64,000 nucleotides of DNA, taken from positions 36,118 through 100,117 of the forward strand of contig DASYRG010000048.1 in assembly GCA_036004665.1 (NCBI GenBank). The letters are read 5' to 3'. How positions within the stretch are numbered: position 1 is the stretch's first letter; every line of letters starts with the position of its first letter. Under the pieces are notes generated by a model that did no database searches, was not told where the DNA came from, and was given only the letters and a program-made list of their open reading frames with translations. Origin of the DNA: JACQGZ01 sp036004665 (GTDB lineage: Bacteria; Sysuimicrobiota; Sysuimicrobiia; Sysuimicrobiales; Humicultoraceae). Shown piece after piece: positions 34,793 through 44,884 of the stretch. The translations under genes were made by a program, and so were the position numbers.

Positions 34793-35791
34793 TCAGTCCA
34801 GCGCCACGATGGCGCCCGCCCCCTCCCCCGCGGCCCGGCGAAGCGCCTCGGCCCCCACGGCCAGGTCGAGGACGGCAGTCCCCACCGACTTGAAGAGGGT
34901 GATGTCGGATCCGTGTCGCCGGCCCGGCCGATCACCGGCGGCGACCTCACCGATCTCGGCGTGGATAGCCTCCGCGGCGAAACGTCCCTCGGCGATGGCC
35001 ATGAGCAGATCACCCGCCTCGGCCAGGGCGGCCTCCCGAGAATCGACCACGACCGTGGCCCGCGCGACCAGGTCGGCCTCCACCTCCCGGGTCTGCGGAG
35101 TGAAGGCGCCGATCACGTTGAGGTGTGTGCCGGGGGCGACCTCCCGTGTAGGGATGACCGGCGTGGGGCTGGTCGTTGCGGTGATGATCACGTCCGCTCC
35201 CCGGACCGCCTGCGCCGGATCGGAAGCGGACAGGACGGTCGCCCCCCCCAGCCAGGGCTGAGCGCGGGCCCATGCCGCAAAGGCCTCCGCCCGGACGGGA
35301 TCTCGTCCCACCACCCGCACCTGCGTGATCTCTCGCACGGCGCAGACGGCCTCGAGTTGCGTGCGCGCCTGCGCTCCGGCGCCGAAGAGGGCGCAGATCA
35401 TCGACTCGGGACGGCTGAGCAGCCGCGTCGCCAGACCCGACGCCGCGCCGGTGCGGAGGGCGGTGAGGGAACTCCCCTCCACAACACCCAGCGGCGCGCC
35501 GGTGGCCGCGTCCTGGATCAGCACCACAGCGGTGATCGTCGGGAGATCGCGGGCGGCGTTCCCGGGGAAGACGGAGACTGCCTTGACGCCCATCGCGCCC
35601 ATCGCCGCGAGACGGGCCGGCATGTACAGGGCCGTCCCTCCCCCGCCCTCCAGGTGCGTCCGCAGCGGCGCCTCTGTGCGGCCGTGGGAGAGGTCGATGA
35701 AGGCCCGCGCCACGATCTCGATGGCGTTGGCCATAGGCACCAGGCGGCGCAGGTCCGCCGCGCCGAGCACCCGGAGCGGCGCTACCGCCAT
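34793..35791 (-). CDS. Ornithine cyclodeaminase / mu-crystallin family protein
   Basis: A 332-residue NAD(P)-dependent enzyme starting at ATG 35791, which overlaps the proline dehydrogenase stop by 10 bases. Landmarks are GVKAVSVFPGN, EGSSLTALRTGAASGLATRLL, the nucleotide loop GAGAQARTQLEA and FKSVGTAVLDLA. The family includes ornithine cyclodeaminase (ornithine to proline), alanine dehydrogenases and ketimine reductases. Standing behind gdhA and a proline dehydrogenase, conversion of ornithine to proline is attractive but unproven. Confidence 0.88.
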   Translation of the reverse strand: MAVAPLRVLGAADLRRLVPMANAIEIVARAFIDLSHGRTEAPLRTHLEGGGGTALYMPARLAAMGAMGVKAVSVFPGNAARDLPTITAVVLIQDAATGAPLGVVEGSSLTALRTGAASGLATRLLSRPESMICALFGAGAQARTQLEAVCAVREITQVRVVGRDPVRAEAFAAWARAQPWLGGATVLSASDPAQAVRGADVIITATTSPTPVIPTREVAPGTHLNVIGAFTPQTREVEADLVARATVVVDSREAALAEAGDLLMAIAEGRFAAEAIHAEIGEVAAGDRPGRRHGSDITLFKSVGTAVLDLAVGAEALRRAAGEGAGAIVALD

Positions 35792-36702
35792 TCGGCAAAC
35801 AGGCTGCGCAGGATGAAGAAGACGTTGGCCGGACGCTCCCCCAGACGGCGCATGAAGTACGGATACCATTGCTCCCCAAACGGCACGTACACGCGCACGT
35901 GGAAGCCGTCCCTGGCGAGGGCCTGTTGCAGGTCGCGGCGCACTCCGTAAATCATCTGAAACTCGAAGCGGTCCTTCCCGATCCCCTCCCGCTCTGCGAT
36001 GGCGCGGGCGTGGGCGATCATGCGCGGATCGTGCGTGGCGATGGCCGGATAGGTGGCGCGGCCCAGAAGGATCTCGGTGAGCGCGCGGTAGGCGGCGTCG
36101 ACGTCCGCCTTGTGCGGGTGCGCCACCGAGGGCGGCTCGAGGTAGGCGCCCTTGACCAGGCGGATGCGCACCCCCGTACCCACCAGCGCCTCGATGTCGG
36201 CAGGGCTGCGGTAGAGGTAGGCCTGGATGACGACCCCGACGTTGGTGAAGCCCTCCTCCCAGAGCCGCCGCCAGAGGGCCAGCGTCGGCGACACGAGGAT
36301 GGACTCCTCCATGTCGATGCGAACGAAGATGTCGTTGGCGCGCGCCGTCTCAAGAATCCGGCGCACCAGCGCCGCCGCGAACGGTTCGTCCGTCACCAGC
36401 CCCAACTGGGAGAGCTTGATGGAGAGGTTGCAGTCCAACTGCTTGGAGGTGATCGTCCGCAGCATCTCCACGTAGTGGCCGGCCGCCCCCTCCGCCTCGG
36501 CCCGGCTGGTGGTCTTCTCCCCGAGGTAGTTGAGGCTGGCGTGCATGCCGGCCAGGTTGATGCCGCGGACGACGGTGACCGCCTCGGCGAGGGTCTCCCC
36601 GGCGACGAAGCGCCGCGCCGCCCGCCGCGCCAGCCCGTTGCGCAGCACGAAGGCCTGCGCGCGCGGGCTCTCCGAGAGGCGGATGAAGACGCGCCGGAGC
36701 AC
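35782..36702 (-). CDS. Proline dehydrogenase
   Basis: A 306-residue stand-alone FAD-dependent ProDH of the type found in Thermus and Bacillus. Barrel motifs are CNLSIKLSQLGL, VRIDMEES, AYLYRSPADIE, RIRLVKGAYLEP and FEFQMIYGVRRDLQ, with a YVPFGEQWYPYFMRRLGERPAN C-terminal helix that carries the substrate-binding Arg pair. It oxidises proline to pyrroline-5-carboxylate. It begins immediately after gdhA, and P5C dehydrogenase is absent from the window. Confidence 0.94.
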   Translation of the reverse strand: MLRRVFIRLSESPRAQAFVLRNGLARRAARRFVAGETLAEAVTVVRGINLAGMHASLNYLGEKTTSRAEAEGAAGHYVEMLRTITSKQLDCNLSIKLSQLGLVTDEPFAAALVRRILETARANDIFVRIDMEESILVSPTLALWRRLWEEGFTNVGVVIQAYLYRSPADIEALVGTGVRIRLVKGAYLEPPSVAHPHKADVDAAYRALTEILLGRATYPAIATHDPRMIAHARAIAEREGIGKDRFEFQMIYGVRRDLQQALARDGFHVRVYVPFGEQWYPYFMRRLGERPANVFFILRSLFAEWR

Positions 36703-37974
36703 TTAGGGATAGATGCCGCGGATGTAGAGCGCGTTGGCCACGCGGTTGATGGCGCGGATGAGCGCGCCCACGCGCAGCCGCACCTTGTATTCCGCCGCGG
36801 TCTGCCAGACCCGCTGGAACTCGCGCACGAGGATGCGCTCCAGGTTCTGGTTGACCTCATCCTCCGACCAGAAGAACTGCTGCAGCCCCTGCACCCACTC
36901 GAAGTAGGAGACGATGACCCCACCCGCGTTCGCCAGAATGTCGGGGATGACGGGGATCTTGCGCTCGGCAAAGACCGCGTCCCCCTCAGGCGTTATCGGA
37001 CCGTTGGCCCCTTCGACGATCATGCGCGTCTTGATGCGTGGGGCATTGCTCCCGTCGATCTGCCCCTCCAGGGCGCTCGGGATCAGGATGTCGCAGGGGA
37101 TCTCCAGCAGTTCTTCGTTGGTGACGCGTTCGGTCCCGGGGAACCCCACCACCGAACCGGCGCCCTCCTTGTGTCGCAGGACCGCTCCCGGATCGAATCC
37201 TCTGCCGCCGTGGATACCGCCGCGGGAGTCGCTGGCGGCGATGACGCGGCAGCCGACGTTGGCGAGAAGCACCGCCGCCACGGAGCCGACGTTCCCGAAT
37301 CCCTGCACGACGACGGTCGCACCCTCGAGCGGCATGCCGATCGCATTGGCGGTTTCCCGGACCGCGATCATCACCCCACGGCCGGTCGCTTCCACCCTTC
37401 CAAACGAACCACCGATCTCGATGGGCTTGCCCGTCACGACGGACGGAGTGGAATGGCCGCGGTGCATGCTGTAGGTGTCCATGATCCAGGCCATCACCTG
37501 GGGATTGGTGCCCACGTCGGGGGCGGGGATGTCGCCTTCGGGACTCATCAAGATGCTGATCTCCGTGGCGTAGCGCCGGGTGAGATGCTCCAGCTCATCC
37601 TGGGAGAGCACCTTGGGATCGACCACGACGCCTCCCTTGGCGCCGCCGTACGGCAGGCCGACCACGGCGCACTTCCAGGTCATCCACATGGCCAGGGCGC
37701 GCACTTCGTTGAGTGTGACGCCGGGGTGGTAGCGGATCCCCCCCTTGGTCGGGCCGAGGACGGTGCTGTGGTGGACGCGGTGGCCGGTGAAGAGGCGGAC
37801 CGAGCCGTCGTCCATTTTGACAGGGAAGTTGACCGTCATCTCCCGCTTCGGGTAGGCGAGGTACTCACGGATCCCCCGCTTCAGCGGCAGGTAGTCCGCC
37901 GCTTCGTTAAACTGCCGCAAGGCCATCTCCCAGGGGTCTTCCCTCGGGGTGATGACGAGTGCCTGTACGCTCAT
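36703..37974 (-). CDS. gdhA: Glutamate dehydrogenase
   Basis: A 423-residue hexameric-type GDH. The substrate Lys is in PTKGGIRYHP and the catalytic Lys in GAKGGV; the nucleotide fold reads VVVQGFGNVGS. AGGAGG sits about 8 bases upstream of ATG 37974. It interconverts glutamate and 2-oxoglutarate. Together with the following proline dehydrogenase and cyclodeaminase-like gene, it suggests proline and glutamate used as carbon source. It is 46 bp downstream of yibQ, same strand. Confidence 0.96.
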   Translation of the reverse strand: MSVQALVITPREDPWEMALRQFNEAADYLPLKRGIREYLAYPKREMTVNFPVKMDDGSVRLFTGHRVHHSTVLGPTKGGIRYHPGVTLNEVRALAMWMTWKCAVVGLPYGGAKGGVVVDPKVLSQDELEHLTRRYATEISILMSPEGDIPAPDVGTNPQVMAWIMDTYSMHRGHSTPSVVTGKPIEIGGSFGRVEATGRGVMIAVRETANAIGMPLEGATVVVQGFGNVGSVAAVLLANVGCRVIAASDSRGGIHGGRGFDPGAVLRHKEGAGSVVGFPGTERVTNEELLEIPCDILIPSALEGQIDGSNAPRIKTRMIVEGANGPITPEGDAVFAERKIPVIPDILANAGGVIVSYFEWVQGLQQFFWSEDEVNQNLERILVREFQRVWQTAAEYKVRLRVGALIRAINRVANALYIRGIYP

Positions 37975-38020
37975 CCTGATGTCCTCCTCACGGCGATGTC
38001 ACCCTGTGGATGGGGCGCGG

Positions 38021-38968
38021 TCAGCGGGCCAGCGTGGACACCGGAACGAAGACGATGCCCACCCGGTCAAATTCGGGCAGGAGGCCGCGCAGGACCTCCG
38101 CCGTCTGCTTCTGCACGTGGCCGATCGCCACGGCGGATCCCGTGCTGCGCGCCACCTCGAGCAGGCGCCGCGCCTGGACCCTGATGTAGGCCGGGTCGTC
38201 TTCGTTGTCGAGGAAGACGGTGCGCTCCGCCATCGGGATGCCCATCTCGCGCGCCACGGTGGCCGCCACCGTCTCGACGGTCGTGCGGCTGTCGACGAAG
38301 AACAGCCCGCGCTCCCGGAGGACGGACAGCACCGCGGCCATGACGCGGCGATCCGCGGTCGCGCGGGACCCCATGTGGCCGCTCAAGCCGACCACGCCGG
38401 GCAGGCCGTCCAGGCCGGCGCGCACCTGGGCCGCGATGGCTTCGTCGCTCATCGCCGTCGTCACCCCGCCCGGGCCCAGCACGCGCTCCGTCTCCTCCGC
38501 CTCCAACGGCAGGTGCAGAATGACCTGCAGTCCCGCGTCGCGGGCACGCTCGGCGACCGCGGTCGAGGCCGTCAGGCCGGGCAGAACGGCCACCGTGACC
38601 GGACGTCCCAGCGCCAGGATGGGTTCCAGTTGCGCCAGTGTCGCGCCGGCGTCGTCGAAGATGATGGCCACCACTCCGGCGGGGGCGGGCGTCGAGGCTG
38701 CGGCCGGTCCCGGCCGCGCCGGGCGCGGGGTCTGGGCCGGCGGCGGCACACCAGACCCAGGCGGGGAGGTGGGAGACGGGGCGGCCTCCGGCGCCACCAC
38801 TGCGGCAGGGGTCCCTGCATCCACGGCGGGTCCTCTAGGCTGCCGTAGCACGGATTGCGTCGCCGCCCAGAGTCCCACGGTCAGTCCCGTCACCACGATC
38901 GCCGCGACCGAGCCTCGCCAGAGCATGGCCAACGATGCCCGGGCCCGAGCGCGGCGGCGGGGGCTCAT
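38021..38968 (-). CDS. YibQ-type divergent polysaccharide deacetylase
   Basis: A 315-residue protein with an N-terminal membrane anchor (about 18-38), a Pro/Ala-rich linker to residue 100, and a divergent polysaccharide deacetylase domain: VVAIIFDDAGATLAQLEPIL, LHLPLEAEE, GLSGHMGSRATAD, FFVDSRTT and FLDNEDDPAYIR. Metal ligands Asp and His appear conserved. In other bacteria yibQ sits next to envC and ctpA, as here, suggesting action on peptidoglycan or cell-surface glycan. Confidence 0.88.
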   Translation of the reverse strand: MSPRRRARARASLAMLWRGSVAAIVVTGLTVGLWAATQSVLRQPRGPAVDAGTPAAVVAPEAAPSPTSPPGSGVPPPAQTPRPARPGPAAASTPAPAGVVAIIFDDAGATLAQLEPILALGRPVTVAVLPGLTASTAVAERARDAGLQVILHLPLEAEETERVLGPGGVTTAMSDEAIAAQVRAGLDGLPGVVGLSGHMGSRATADRRVMAAVLSVLRERGLFFVDSRTTVETVAATVAREMGIPMAERTVFLDNEDDPAYIRVQARRLLEVARSTGSAVAIGHVQKQTAEVLRGLLPEFDRVGIVFVPVSTLAR

Positions 38969-40203
38969 CAGCGGCGCTGCGCGATCTGCTGTTTCAGCAC
39001 GGTGAGGGCGGAGGCGAACTGGGCCGCTTCGATCTTGCGGATCTCCTTGTCGGAGCGCCCATCCAGCTTGCCCCCGGCGGTGACGTCCGGCGCGATGCCC
39101 TTGCCGTGGATGTCCGATCCATCCGGGGTGAGGTAGCGGCCGCTCGTCAGCGTCGCCCCGGTCCCTCCGGGCAGCGAGAGGATGCGCTGGATGACGCCCT
39201 TGCCGAAGGTGCGCACCCCGACGACGCGGGCGATCTCGTGGTCGGAGAGTGCGCCAGTGAGGATTTCCGAGGCGCTGGCGGTAAATTCGTTCACCAGCAG
39301 CACGACCGGGATCTGCACCTTCACTGAGCGCGAGGCCCGCTCGGTGCGCCGCCGCCCATCGCGGTCGACGGTGTGCACGATCGCGTCCCCGGCGGGCACG
39401 AAGCGGTCGGCGATCGCCACGGCCACGTCGAGAAGCCCGCCGCCGTTGGTCCGCAGGTCGAGCAAGAGACCGCGGGCGCCCGCACGCAGCGCCGCGTCCA
39501 GCGCCCTCCCGAAGTCGCGCGCTGTGGGCTCGTCGAAACTGACGATCCGCAGATAGGCGGCCCCGGCGGCGCGGAGGGCGGCGCGGTCGGCCTCCTCCAG
39601 GTAGCGCTCCCCCCGCACCGTGACGTTGACGATGCGGGCCCGCGTCAGGGTCTGGTCAAATGTGCGCCGGCTCCGGCGCAGCGTCAGCGTGACCTTCGTC
39701 CCGGCAGCGCCGCGGATGCGCGAGACGACCTCTTCGAGGGACATCCGGTCGGTCTTCCGCCGGTCTACGGCGACAATGCGATCTCCGGGACGAATCCCCG
39801 CCCGATCGGCCGGCGTATCGGGAATGGGCTGCACCACCACGGGTCCGCCATCCGAGAGTTCGATCAGGATACCCACGCCCGAGAAGATCCCGGAGAGGGA
39901 CTCCCGGAACCCCTTATACCCTCCGGGGTCCATGAAACGGGAATACGGGTCGCCGAGGGCCTCCAGCATGCCGCGCGCCGCCCCATGGAAGAGCGCGTCT
40001 GTCTGCACGTCCGGCTTGATGTAGGTCGTACGAACCTGATGCAGGAGGCCGCGCAGCAACGCAAACCCCCGGCTGTCCGCGTCTGCGCCTGCGTCGACGC
40101 GCCCCTGCCCGTAGCCGTATCCCGCCAGGAAGGCCCCCGCGACCAGCGCCAGCAGGAGGAGGGCGATCAGTGATCGGTTGCGCGTGGGATTCACGAGGGT
40201 CAC
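38968..40203 (-). CDS. ctpA: Carboxyl-terminal processing protease (S41, CtpA-like)
   Basis: A 411-residue S41 protease with an N-terminal membrane segment (about 11-31), a PDZ domain (about 103-180, GVGILIEL to LTLRRS) and the catalytic domain. The nucleophile Ser is in FTASASEI (307-314) and the general base Lys is Lys335 in FGKG. RYLTPDGSDIHGKGIAPDV is typical of the family. CtpA enzymes trim lipoproteins and peptidoglycan hydrolases. It is next to an EnvC-like regulator, which could be a substrate or partner. Confidence 0.94.
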   Translation of the reverse strand: MTLVNPTRNRSLIALLLLALVAGAFLAGYGYGQGRVDAGADADSRGFALLRGLLHQVRTTYIKPDVQTDALFHGAARGMLEALGDPYSRFMDPGGYKGFRESLSGIFSGVGILIELSDGGPVVVQPIPDTPADRAGIRPGDRIVAVDRRKTDRMSLEEVVSRIRGAAGTKVTLTLRRSRRTFDQTLTRARIVNVTVRGERYLEEADRAALRAAGAAYLRIVSFDEPTARDFGRALDAALRAGARGLLLDLRTNGGGLLDVAVAIADRFVPAGDAIVHTVDRDGRRRTERASRSVKVQIPVVLLVNEFTASASEILTGALSDHEIARVVGVRTFGKGVIQRILSLPGGTGATLTSGRYLTPDGSDIHGKGIAPDVTAGGKLDGRSDKEIRKIEAAQFASALTVLKQQIAQRR

Positions 40204-40260
40204 CTCACCTCAGGTAGCATAGCGGAGGGAAGACGCCGGGGCTATGCGCTGCCGGCGAAG

Positions 40261-41406
40261 CTACCGGTTCAGCGGGTTGACCGGCACCCCGTTGTGGCGG
40301 ACCTCGAAGTGCACATGCGGACCGGTCGAATAGCCGGTGGACCCCACGCGTGCGATGAGCTGTCCGCGCCGGACCGGCCGGCCCTCCTGGGTGAGGATGC
40401 TGGAGAGGTGCGCGTAGAGGGTGGAGACCCCCTCTCCATGGTCGATGATCACGATCTTCCCATAGCCGCCGAACCAGCCCGTGTACGCGACCGTCCCATC
40501 GGCCGCGGCGAGGACGGCGGAGCCGCGCGGGGCGGCGATGTCCACGCCGCTGTGCATGCGCCGCACACCAAAGATCGGATGGCGCCGGATGCCGAACCCG
40601 GACGTGAAGCGCCCGCGGGTGGGGAGGAGCATGTTGCGGAAACGGAGCGACGGCACCACCCCCGGCCGCTGCGCTGCCTGCAGCCGCCGGATCAACGCAA
40701 CCAGCTCGCGGTCGGTGCGTTCCAGATCCTCGACGACCTGCTCGTAGAGCGACCGCTCCCGCTGGATGCGGGTCAGCAGCACTGCCTTGGCCCGGACGTT
40801 CCCCGTCAGTTCCGTTCGGCGTGCCCGGGCCTCCTCGATGAGGCGCGCCGTGCGCTCCTGCTGACCGGTCAGTTCGTCGTAGAGCCGCCCATACTCCGCC
40901 ACATCCGCCTCATAGGCGGCGAGGAGGCGGGCGTCCGCGCGCATCACGGCGCCGAGGAAGTGCGTCCTGGTCACCAGTTCAGGGAAATCCCCCGCGTCGA
41001 GGAAGAGCTCGAGATATCCTCCTCGTCCCCACTTGTAGATGTCGCGCAACCGCCCATCGACGCGCACCCGCTCGCTGGCCACCCGCGCGCGTGTCGCCGC
41101 CAGGTCGGCCGCGGTGGTCACGGCGCGCGCGCGGGTCTCCCGAAGATCTCGCTCCAGGCCGCGCAGGCGCGCCTCAGTGGTCTCACGCCGGCGGTCGATC
41201 GCCTCGAGGTCGGTGAGGGCGCGCCGCTCCTGGCGCCGGACCGATGTGAGCTGCTGGCGCTTCTCCCACAGCTCCTCGCGAACCTGCCGCAACCTCTGCC
41301 GCGCCCCGCGGCTCGTTGGGCTCGGCGCCGCAACTGGGGCGGCGTCTGCCGCTCCCGCTGGCATCAGGAGACTCCCCAGCACCAGGAGCACGAGGAAGCG
41401 TTTCAT
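40261..41406 (-). CDS. EnvC-like murein hydrolase activator (coiled coil plus M23 domain)
   Basis: A 381-residue exported protein with a signal peptide (MKRFLVLLVLGSLLMPAGA). Two long coiled-coil stretches (about 30-130 and 165-260) are followed by a C-terminal LytM/M23 domain. The zinc motifs are present: HSGVDIA and HVHFEV, so it could be an active endopeptidase. E. coli EnvC has lost these residues. Its ATG overlaps the ftsX stop, and the FtsEX complex is the known controller of such coiled-coil hydrolases. Confidence 0.92.
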   Translation of the reverse strand: MKRFLVLLVLGSLLMPAGAADAAPVAAPSPTSRGARQRLRQVREELWEKRQQLTSVRRQERRALTDLEAIDRRRETTEARLRGLERDLRETRARAVTTAADLAATRARVASERVRVDGRLRDIYKWGRGGYLELFLDAGDFPELVTRTHFLGAVMRADARLLAAYEADVAEYGRLYDELTGQQERTARLIEEARARRTELTGNVRAKAVLLTRIQRERSLYEQVVEDLERTDRELVALIRRLQAAQRPGVVPSLRFRNMLLPTRGRFTSGFGIRRHPIFGVRRMHSGVDIAAPRGSAVLAAADGTVAYTGWFGGYGKIVIIDHGEGVSTLYAHLSSILTQEGRPVRRGQLIARVGSTGYSTGPHVHFEVRHNGVPVNPLNR

Positions 41407-42327
41407 ATATGAAGGAAGCGTCGCAGCGCCAGTGAGCTACCGCTCATGCCGACGAGCACACCGGCCGCGGCCATCGCCCCCACCAGGGCGGGCAGCAGCG
41501 CGGCCGGGTCGAGGAGGGGGAGAAACGGCAGCAGCGCCCCCACTCGGTCCCGCACCACGAGATACCCGGGGACGAGGAGGGCGCCCGCGAGGAGGGTGGC
41601 CAGCAGACCCTGCAGGGCGCCCTCGAGGATGAAGGGGGCCCGCAGGTACCATCCGCCCGCCCCGACGAGCTGCATGATCTCGACTTCCTGCCGCCGGCCG
41701 AGGATGGTCAGCCGGATCGTGTTCATGATGATGATCAGGGCTACCCCCGCCAGCAGCGCCGCCGCGGCCGCTCCGCCACCGCGGAGCAGCCAGGTGGCGG
41801 CCAGGAGCCGGTCCAGCACCTGGCCCCCGGAGGTGACATCCTCCACCGCCTCCATCTCCGCGACCGCAGCCGCCACCTCATGCGCCCGGGCCGGATTGCT
41901 CACCGCGATCTCCAGCGAATCTGGCAGCGGGTTCGTCTGGATCAGGTCCCGCAGGGAGACGCGCTCCCCCAGGGCGTCCTGCAGGCGGCCCAGGGCTTCG
42001 TCGCGCCCGACCACTGTCACCGCCCGGACGCCCGGCAGCGCCCGCGCCGCCGCAGCCGTTCGCTGGACCTCTGCGGGCGCCAGACCGTCGCGCAGGTAGG
42101 CGACGACCTCGACGCGACCCTCCAGGATCGAAGCCAGCAGACGCAGGTTGGCAGCCACCGCGGTCGCCGCCCCCACCAAGAGAAGGGTGACCATGATGGT
42201 GAGCACCGCCGCGAGACTCATCAGACCGTTGCGGCGAAATGCCGTCCAGGCCTCTCCGGCGCCGTACCCCGCCGCTGCGCGCACTCGTGAACGAAGACGC
42301 CGGGGGGCCGGCCGCCGGAGGGGCGGG

Positions 42328-42344
<17 letters not shown>
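41403..42344 (-). CDS. ftsX: Cell division protein FtsX
   Basis: A 313-residue membrane protein with four predicted helices (about 40-63, 190-215, 240-262, 280-305) and a large extracytoplasmic loop between the first two, the FtsX layout. It starts at ATG 42344, overlapping the ftsE 3' end by 17 bases; the frame opens 16 codons earlier without support. Motifs include RRNGLMSLAAVLTIMVTLLLVG and LGRRQEVEIMQLVGA. With FtsE it transmits ATP-driven movement to the EnvC-like hydrolase encoded next. Confidence 0.94.
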
Positions 42345-43023
<679 letters not shown>

Positions 43024-43103
43024 AGCGTCCCGATCACGGTTCGACGAAGGTCGCGATGAAGGTCCGATGCGTGTTCCGATCAAGGTCCGACGAAAGTCCG
43101 ATG
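43024..43103. repeat. Seven-copy 11-12 bp degenerate tandem repeat upstream of ftsE
   Basis: Units on the plus strand resemble AAGGTCCGATG: they begin at 43024, 43036, 43047, 43059, 43070, 43082 and 43093, each 11 or 12 bp. The array ends directly at the ftsE start. It could position a regulator, set spacing of the ribosome site, or be simple slippage. It reads through in frame as an artificial N-terminal extension of FtsE. Confidence 0.7.
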
Positions 43104-43213
43104 CACGCTCTGGCGCTGGGCGTCGCGGCGCGGCGAGCCTGAGATCATTTCGCCGGCCGCCGCGCTGGTGTTCGCCCGCGCGCGGGTCTTCTCCTGCTCC
43201 CGCGGGTGGGCGC

Positions 43214-43984
43214 TTACAGCCGGACGTCCGCCAGGCGCCGCGTCATCTCCTCGAGGAATCCGACCGCCGTCATGTTCATCTGGATGGGCGTCACCGAGAT
43301 CATCCCCCGCCGCAGCGCCCAGGCGTCCGTCCCGTCTTCGTCTGGCATGGGGTCCTCCTCCCCGCCCATCCAGTAGTAGATGCGGCCCCGCGGATCCTTC
43401 CGCCTGTCCAGGCGGTTGAGGTAGCGGCGAGTCCCCTGTCGCGTGACAGCGATGCCCTGCACGTCGGCCAGGGCGAGATTGGGGACGTTGACGTTCAGGA
43501 GGGTATCGGACGGCAGCCCGAAGCGCCGCACCTCCTCCACCAGACGCACCGCCACAGTGGCGGCCGCGTCGAAGGTGGCGACCTCAGAGGACACGACCGA
43601 GACGGCGATGGCAGGAATCCCCATGATCGCCCCTTCCATCGCCCCGGAGACCGTGCCCGAATAGGTGAGGTCGCCGCCGATGTTTGGGCCGACGTTGATC
43701 CCCGAGACGACGACCTCTGGACGTTGCGGCAGCAGGTCCAGGACCCCCAGCACCACGCAGTCGGCGGGGGTGCCGTTGGTGGCCCAGGCGGGCACCTCGA
43801 GTCCCGGGATCGCCGCCCGGACCGCCCGCAGCGGTTTGTGCAGCGTGATGGCGTGACCGGTGGCGCTGCGCTCGTGCTCGGGTGCGACCACCGCGACAGG
43901 GACGGCGGCGGCGGCCAGCGCGCGGGCCAGGGCGTGCATGCCAATGGCCTGGATGCCGTCGTCGTTGGTGATCAGGACGCTCAC
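43214..43984 (-). CDS. surE: 5'/3'-nucleotidase SurE
   Basis: A 256-residue SurE starting at GTG 43984, overlapping the cutA stop by 4 bases. The metal-binding motif is VLITNDDG at the N-terminus; APEHERSATGHAIT, NGTPADCVVLG and VVSGINVGPNIGGDLTYSGTVSGAMEG are diagnostic. It dephosphorylates nucleoside monophosphates and short polyphosphates, and is linked to stress survival. Confidence 0.95.
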   Translation of the reverse strand: MSVLITNDDGIQAIGMHALARALAAAAVPVAVVAPEHERSATGHAITLHKPLRAVRAAIPGLEVPAWATNGTPADCVVLGVLDLLPQRPEVVVSGINVGPNIGGDLTYSGTVSGAMEGAIMGIPAIAVSVVSSEVATFDAAATVAVRLVEEVRRFGLPSDTLLNVNVPNLALADVQGIAVTRQGTRRYLNRLDRRKDPRGRIYYWMGGEEDPMPDEDGTDAWALRRGMISVTPIQMNMTAVGFLEEMTRRLADVRL

Positions 43985-44295
43985 GGAGTGACCGATTCGT
44001 CGATCCAGCGGAGGTAGTCCGCGTTGCCGCCGGTAATCGGGAGGGCCAGCACCTCCGGCACGGTGTAAGAGAGCAACGCCCGTACCCTCGCGGTCAGGGC
44101 GTCGAGGTGGCGGTCGGCCGTCTTGACGATCAGGAGAGTCTCGGCCGCTTCCTCTATCTGCCCCTGCCACCAGTAGGCTGATTGAACGGGGAGCACGTTC
44201 ACGCAGGCGGCGAGCCGTTCGTCCAGGAGCGCCCGGCCCAGGCGGGCACCCTCCTCGGCGCTGGCGGCGGTGATGAAGACGATCAGGTAGCCCAC
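43981..44295 (-). CDS. cutA: Divalent-cation tolerance protein CutA1
   Basis: A 104-residue trimeric ferredoxin-like CutA1. GTG 44295 gives the usual VGYLIVFITAAS start. LAACVNVLPVQSAYWWQGQIEEAAE, LLIVKTA and YTVPEVLALPITGGNADYLRWI are conserved. It starts 4 bp after the macro-domain gene and overlaps surE. Its cellular role is debated (metal tolerance, signalling). Confidence 0.95.
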   Translation of the reverse strand: MGYLIVFITAASAEEGARLGRALLDERLAACVNVLPVQSAYWWQGQIEEAAETLLIVKTADRHLDALTARVRALLSYTVPEVLALPITGGNADYLRWIDESVTP

Positions 44296-44299
44296 CGAC

Positions 44300-44863
44300 C
44301 TACGCGGGCGACCCGGGAGGTTCGGGGGACCGCGGGGTGGCAGTGGCGTCCTCAAGGGCGCGCCGGAAGGCGGCCTCGGCCTCGCCGCCCCAGACGGCCA
44401 GGATCACGTCGCGGAGTGTGGTGCCGCCCCGGAGGTGGGCGATGAGCTCATCGACCATGACCGCCGCGGCCCGGTCAAGAGGAAAGCCACCGACACCGGT
44501 CCCCAGCGCGGGGAGGGCGATTGAGGTCCACTGTCGTTCCGCCGCCACCGCCAGGGCGCTGCGCGTCGCGTGGCGGATGACCAGGTCGTTCGTCGTCAGG
44601 TCCGGGCCCATCGTCGCCGCGTGGATCACCGCCCGCGCCGGCAGCGTTCCGGCCCGGGTGATCACCGTCTCCCCCACCCGGATCGGTCCCTGGGCCGTGG
44701 CTTCCTGCTCGATCGACTCCCCACCGCGCCGTTTGATCGCCCCCGCTACTCCACCGCCCATCCACAGTTCGGTGTTGGCCGCGTTGACGATGGCGTCCAC
44801 GTCGAGCGTCGTGATATCGGCCTGGAGGATCCGGACCGTGGCATCGTCGATGCGTCGTTCCAT
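44300..44863 (-). CDS. Macro-domain protein (ADP-ribose / O-acetyl-ADP-ribose hydrolase-like)
   Basis: A 187-residue MacroD/YmdB-like protein. The ADP-ribose site is seen in QADITTLDVDAIVNAANTEL, then MGGGVAGAIKRRGG and PALGTGVGGFP. Such proteins remove ADP-ribose from proteins or deacetylate O-acetyl-ADP-ribose. It is the first gene of the long minus-strand run with cutA and surE. Confidence 0.93.
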   Translation of the reverse strand: MERRIDDATVRILQADITTLDVDAIVNAANTELWMGGGVAGAIKRRGGESIEQEATAQGPIRVGETVITRAGTLPARAVIHAATMGPDLTTNDLVIRHATRSALAVAAERQWTSIALPALGTGVGGFPLDRAAAVMVDELIAHLRGGTTLRDVILAVWGGEAEAAFRRALEDATATPRSPEPPGSPA

Positions 44864-44884
44864 GTCGGTGGCGCGAACTAGAGA

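Noticed and set aside
35869..38184. 771-residue plus-strand open frame
   Set aside because: It lies opposite proline dehydrogenase and gdhA and is a GC-driven shadow frame without recognisable domains.
43024..43103. Reading the 11-bp tandem repeats as a CRISPR array
   Set aside because: Units are only 11-12 bp, directly adjacent with no spacers, and no cas gene is present.
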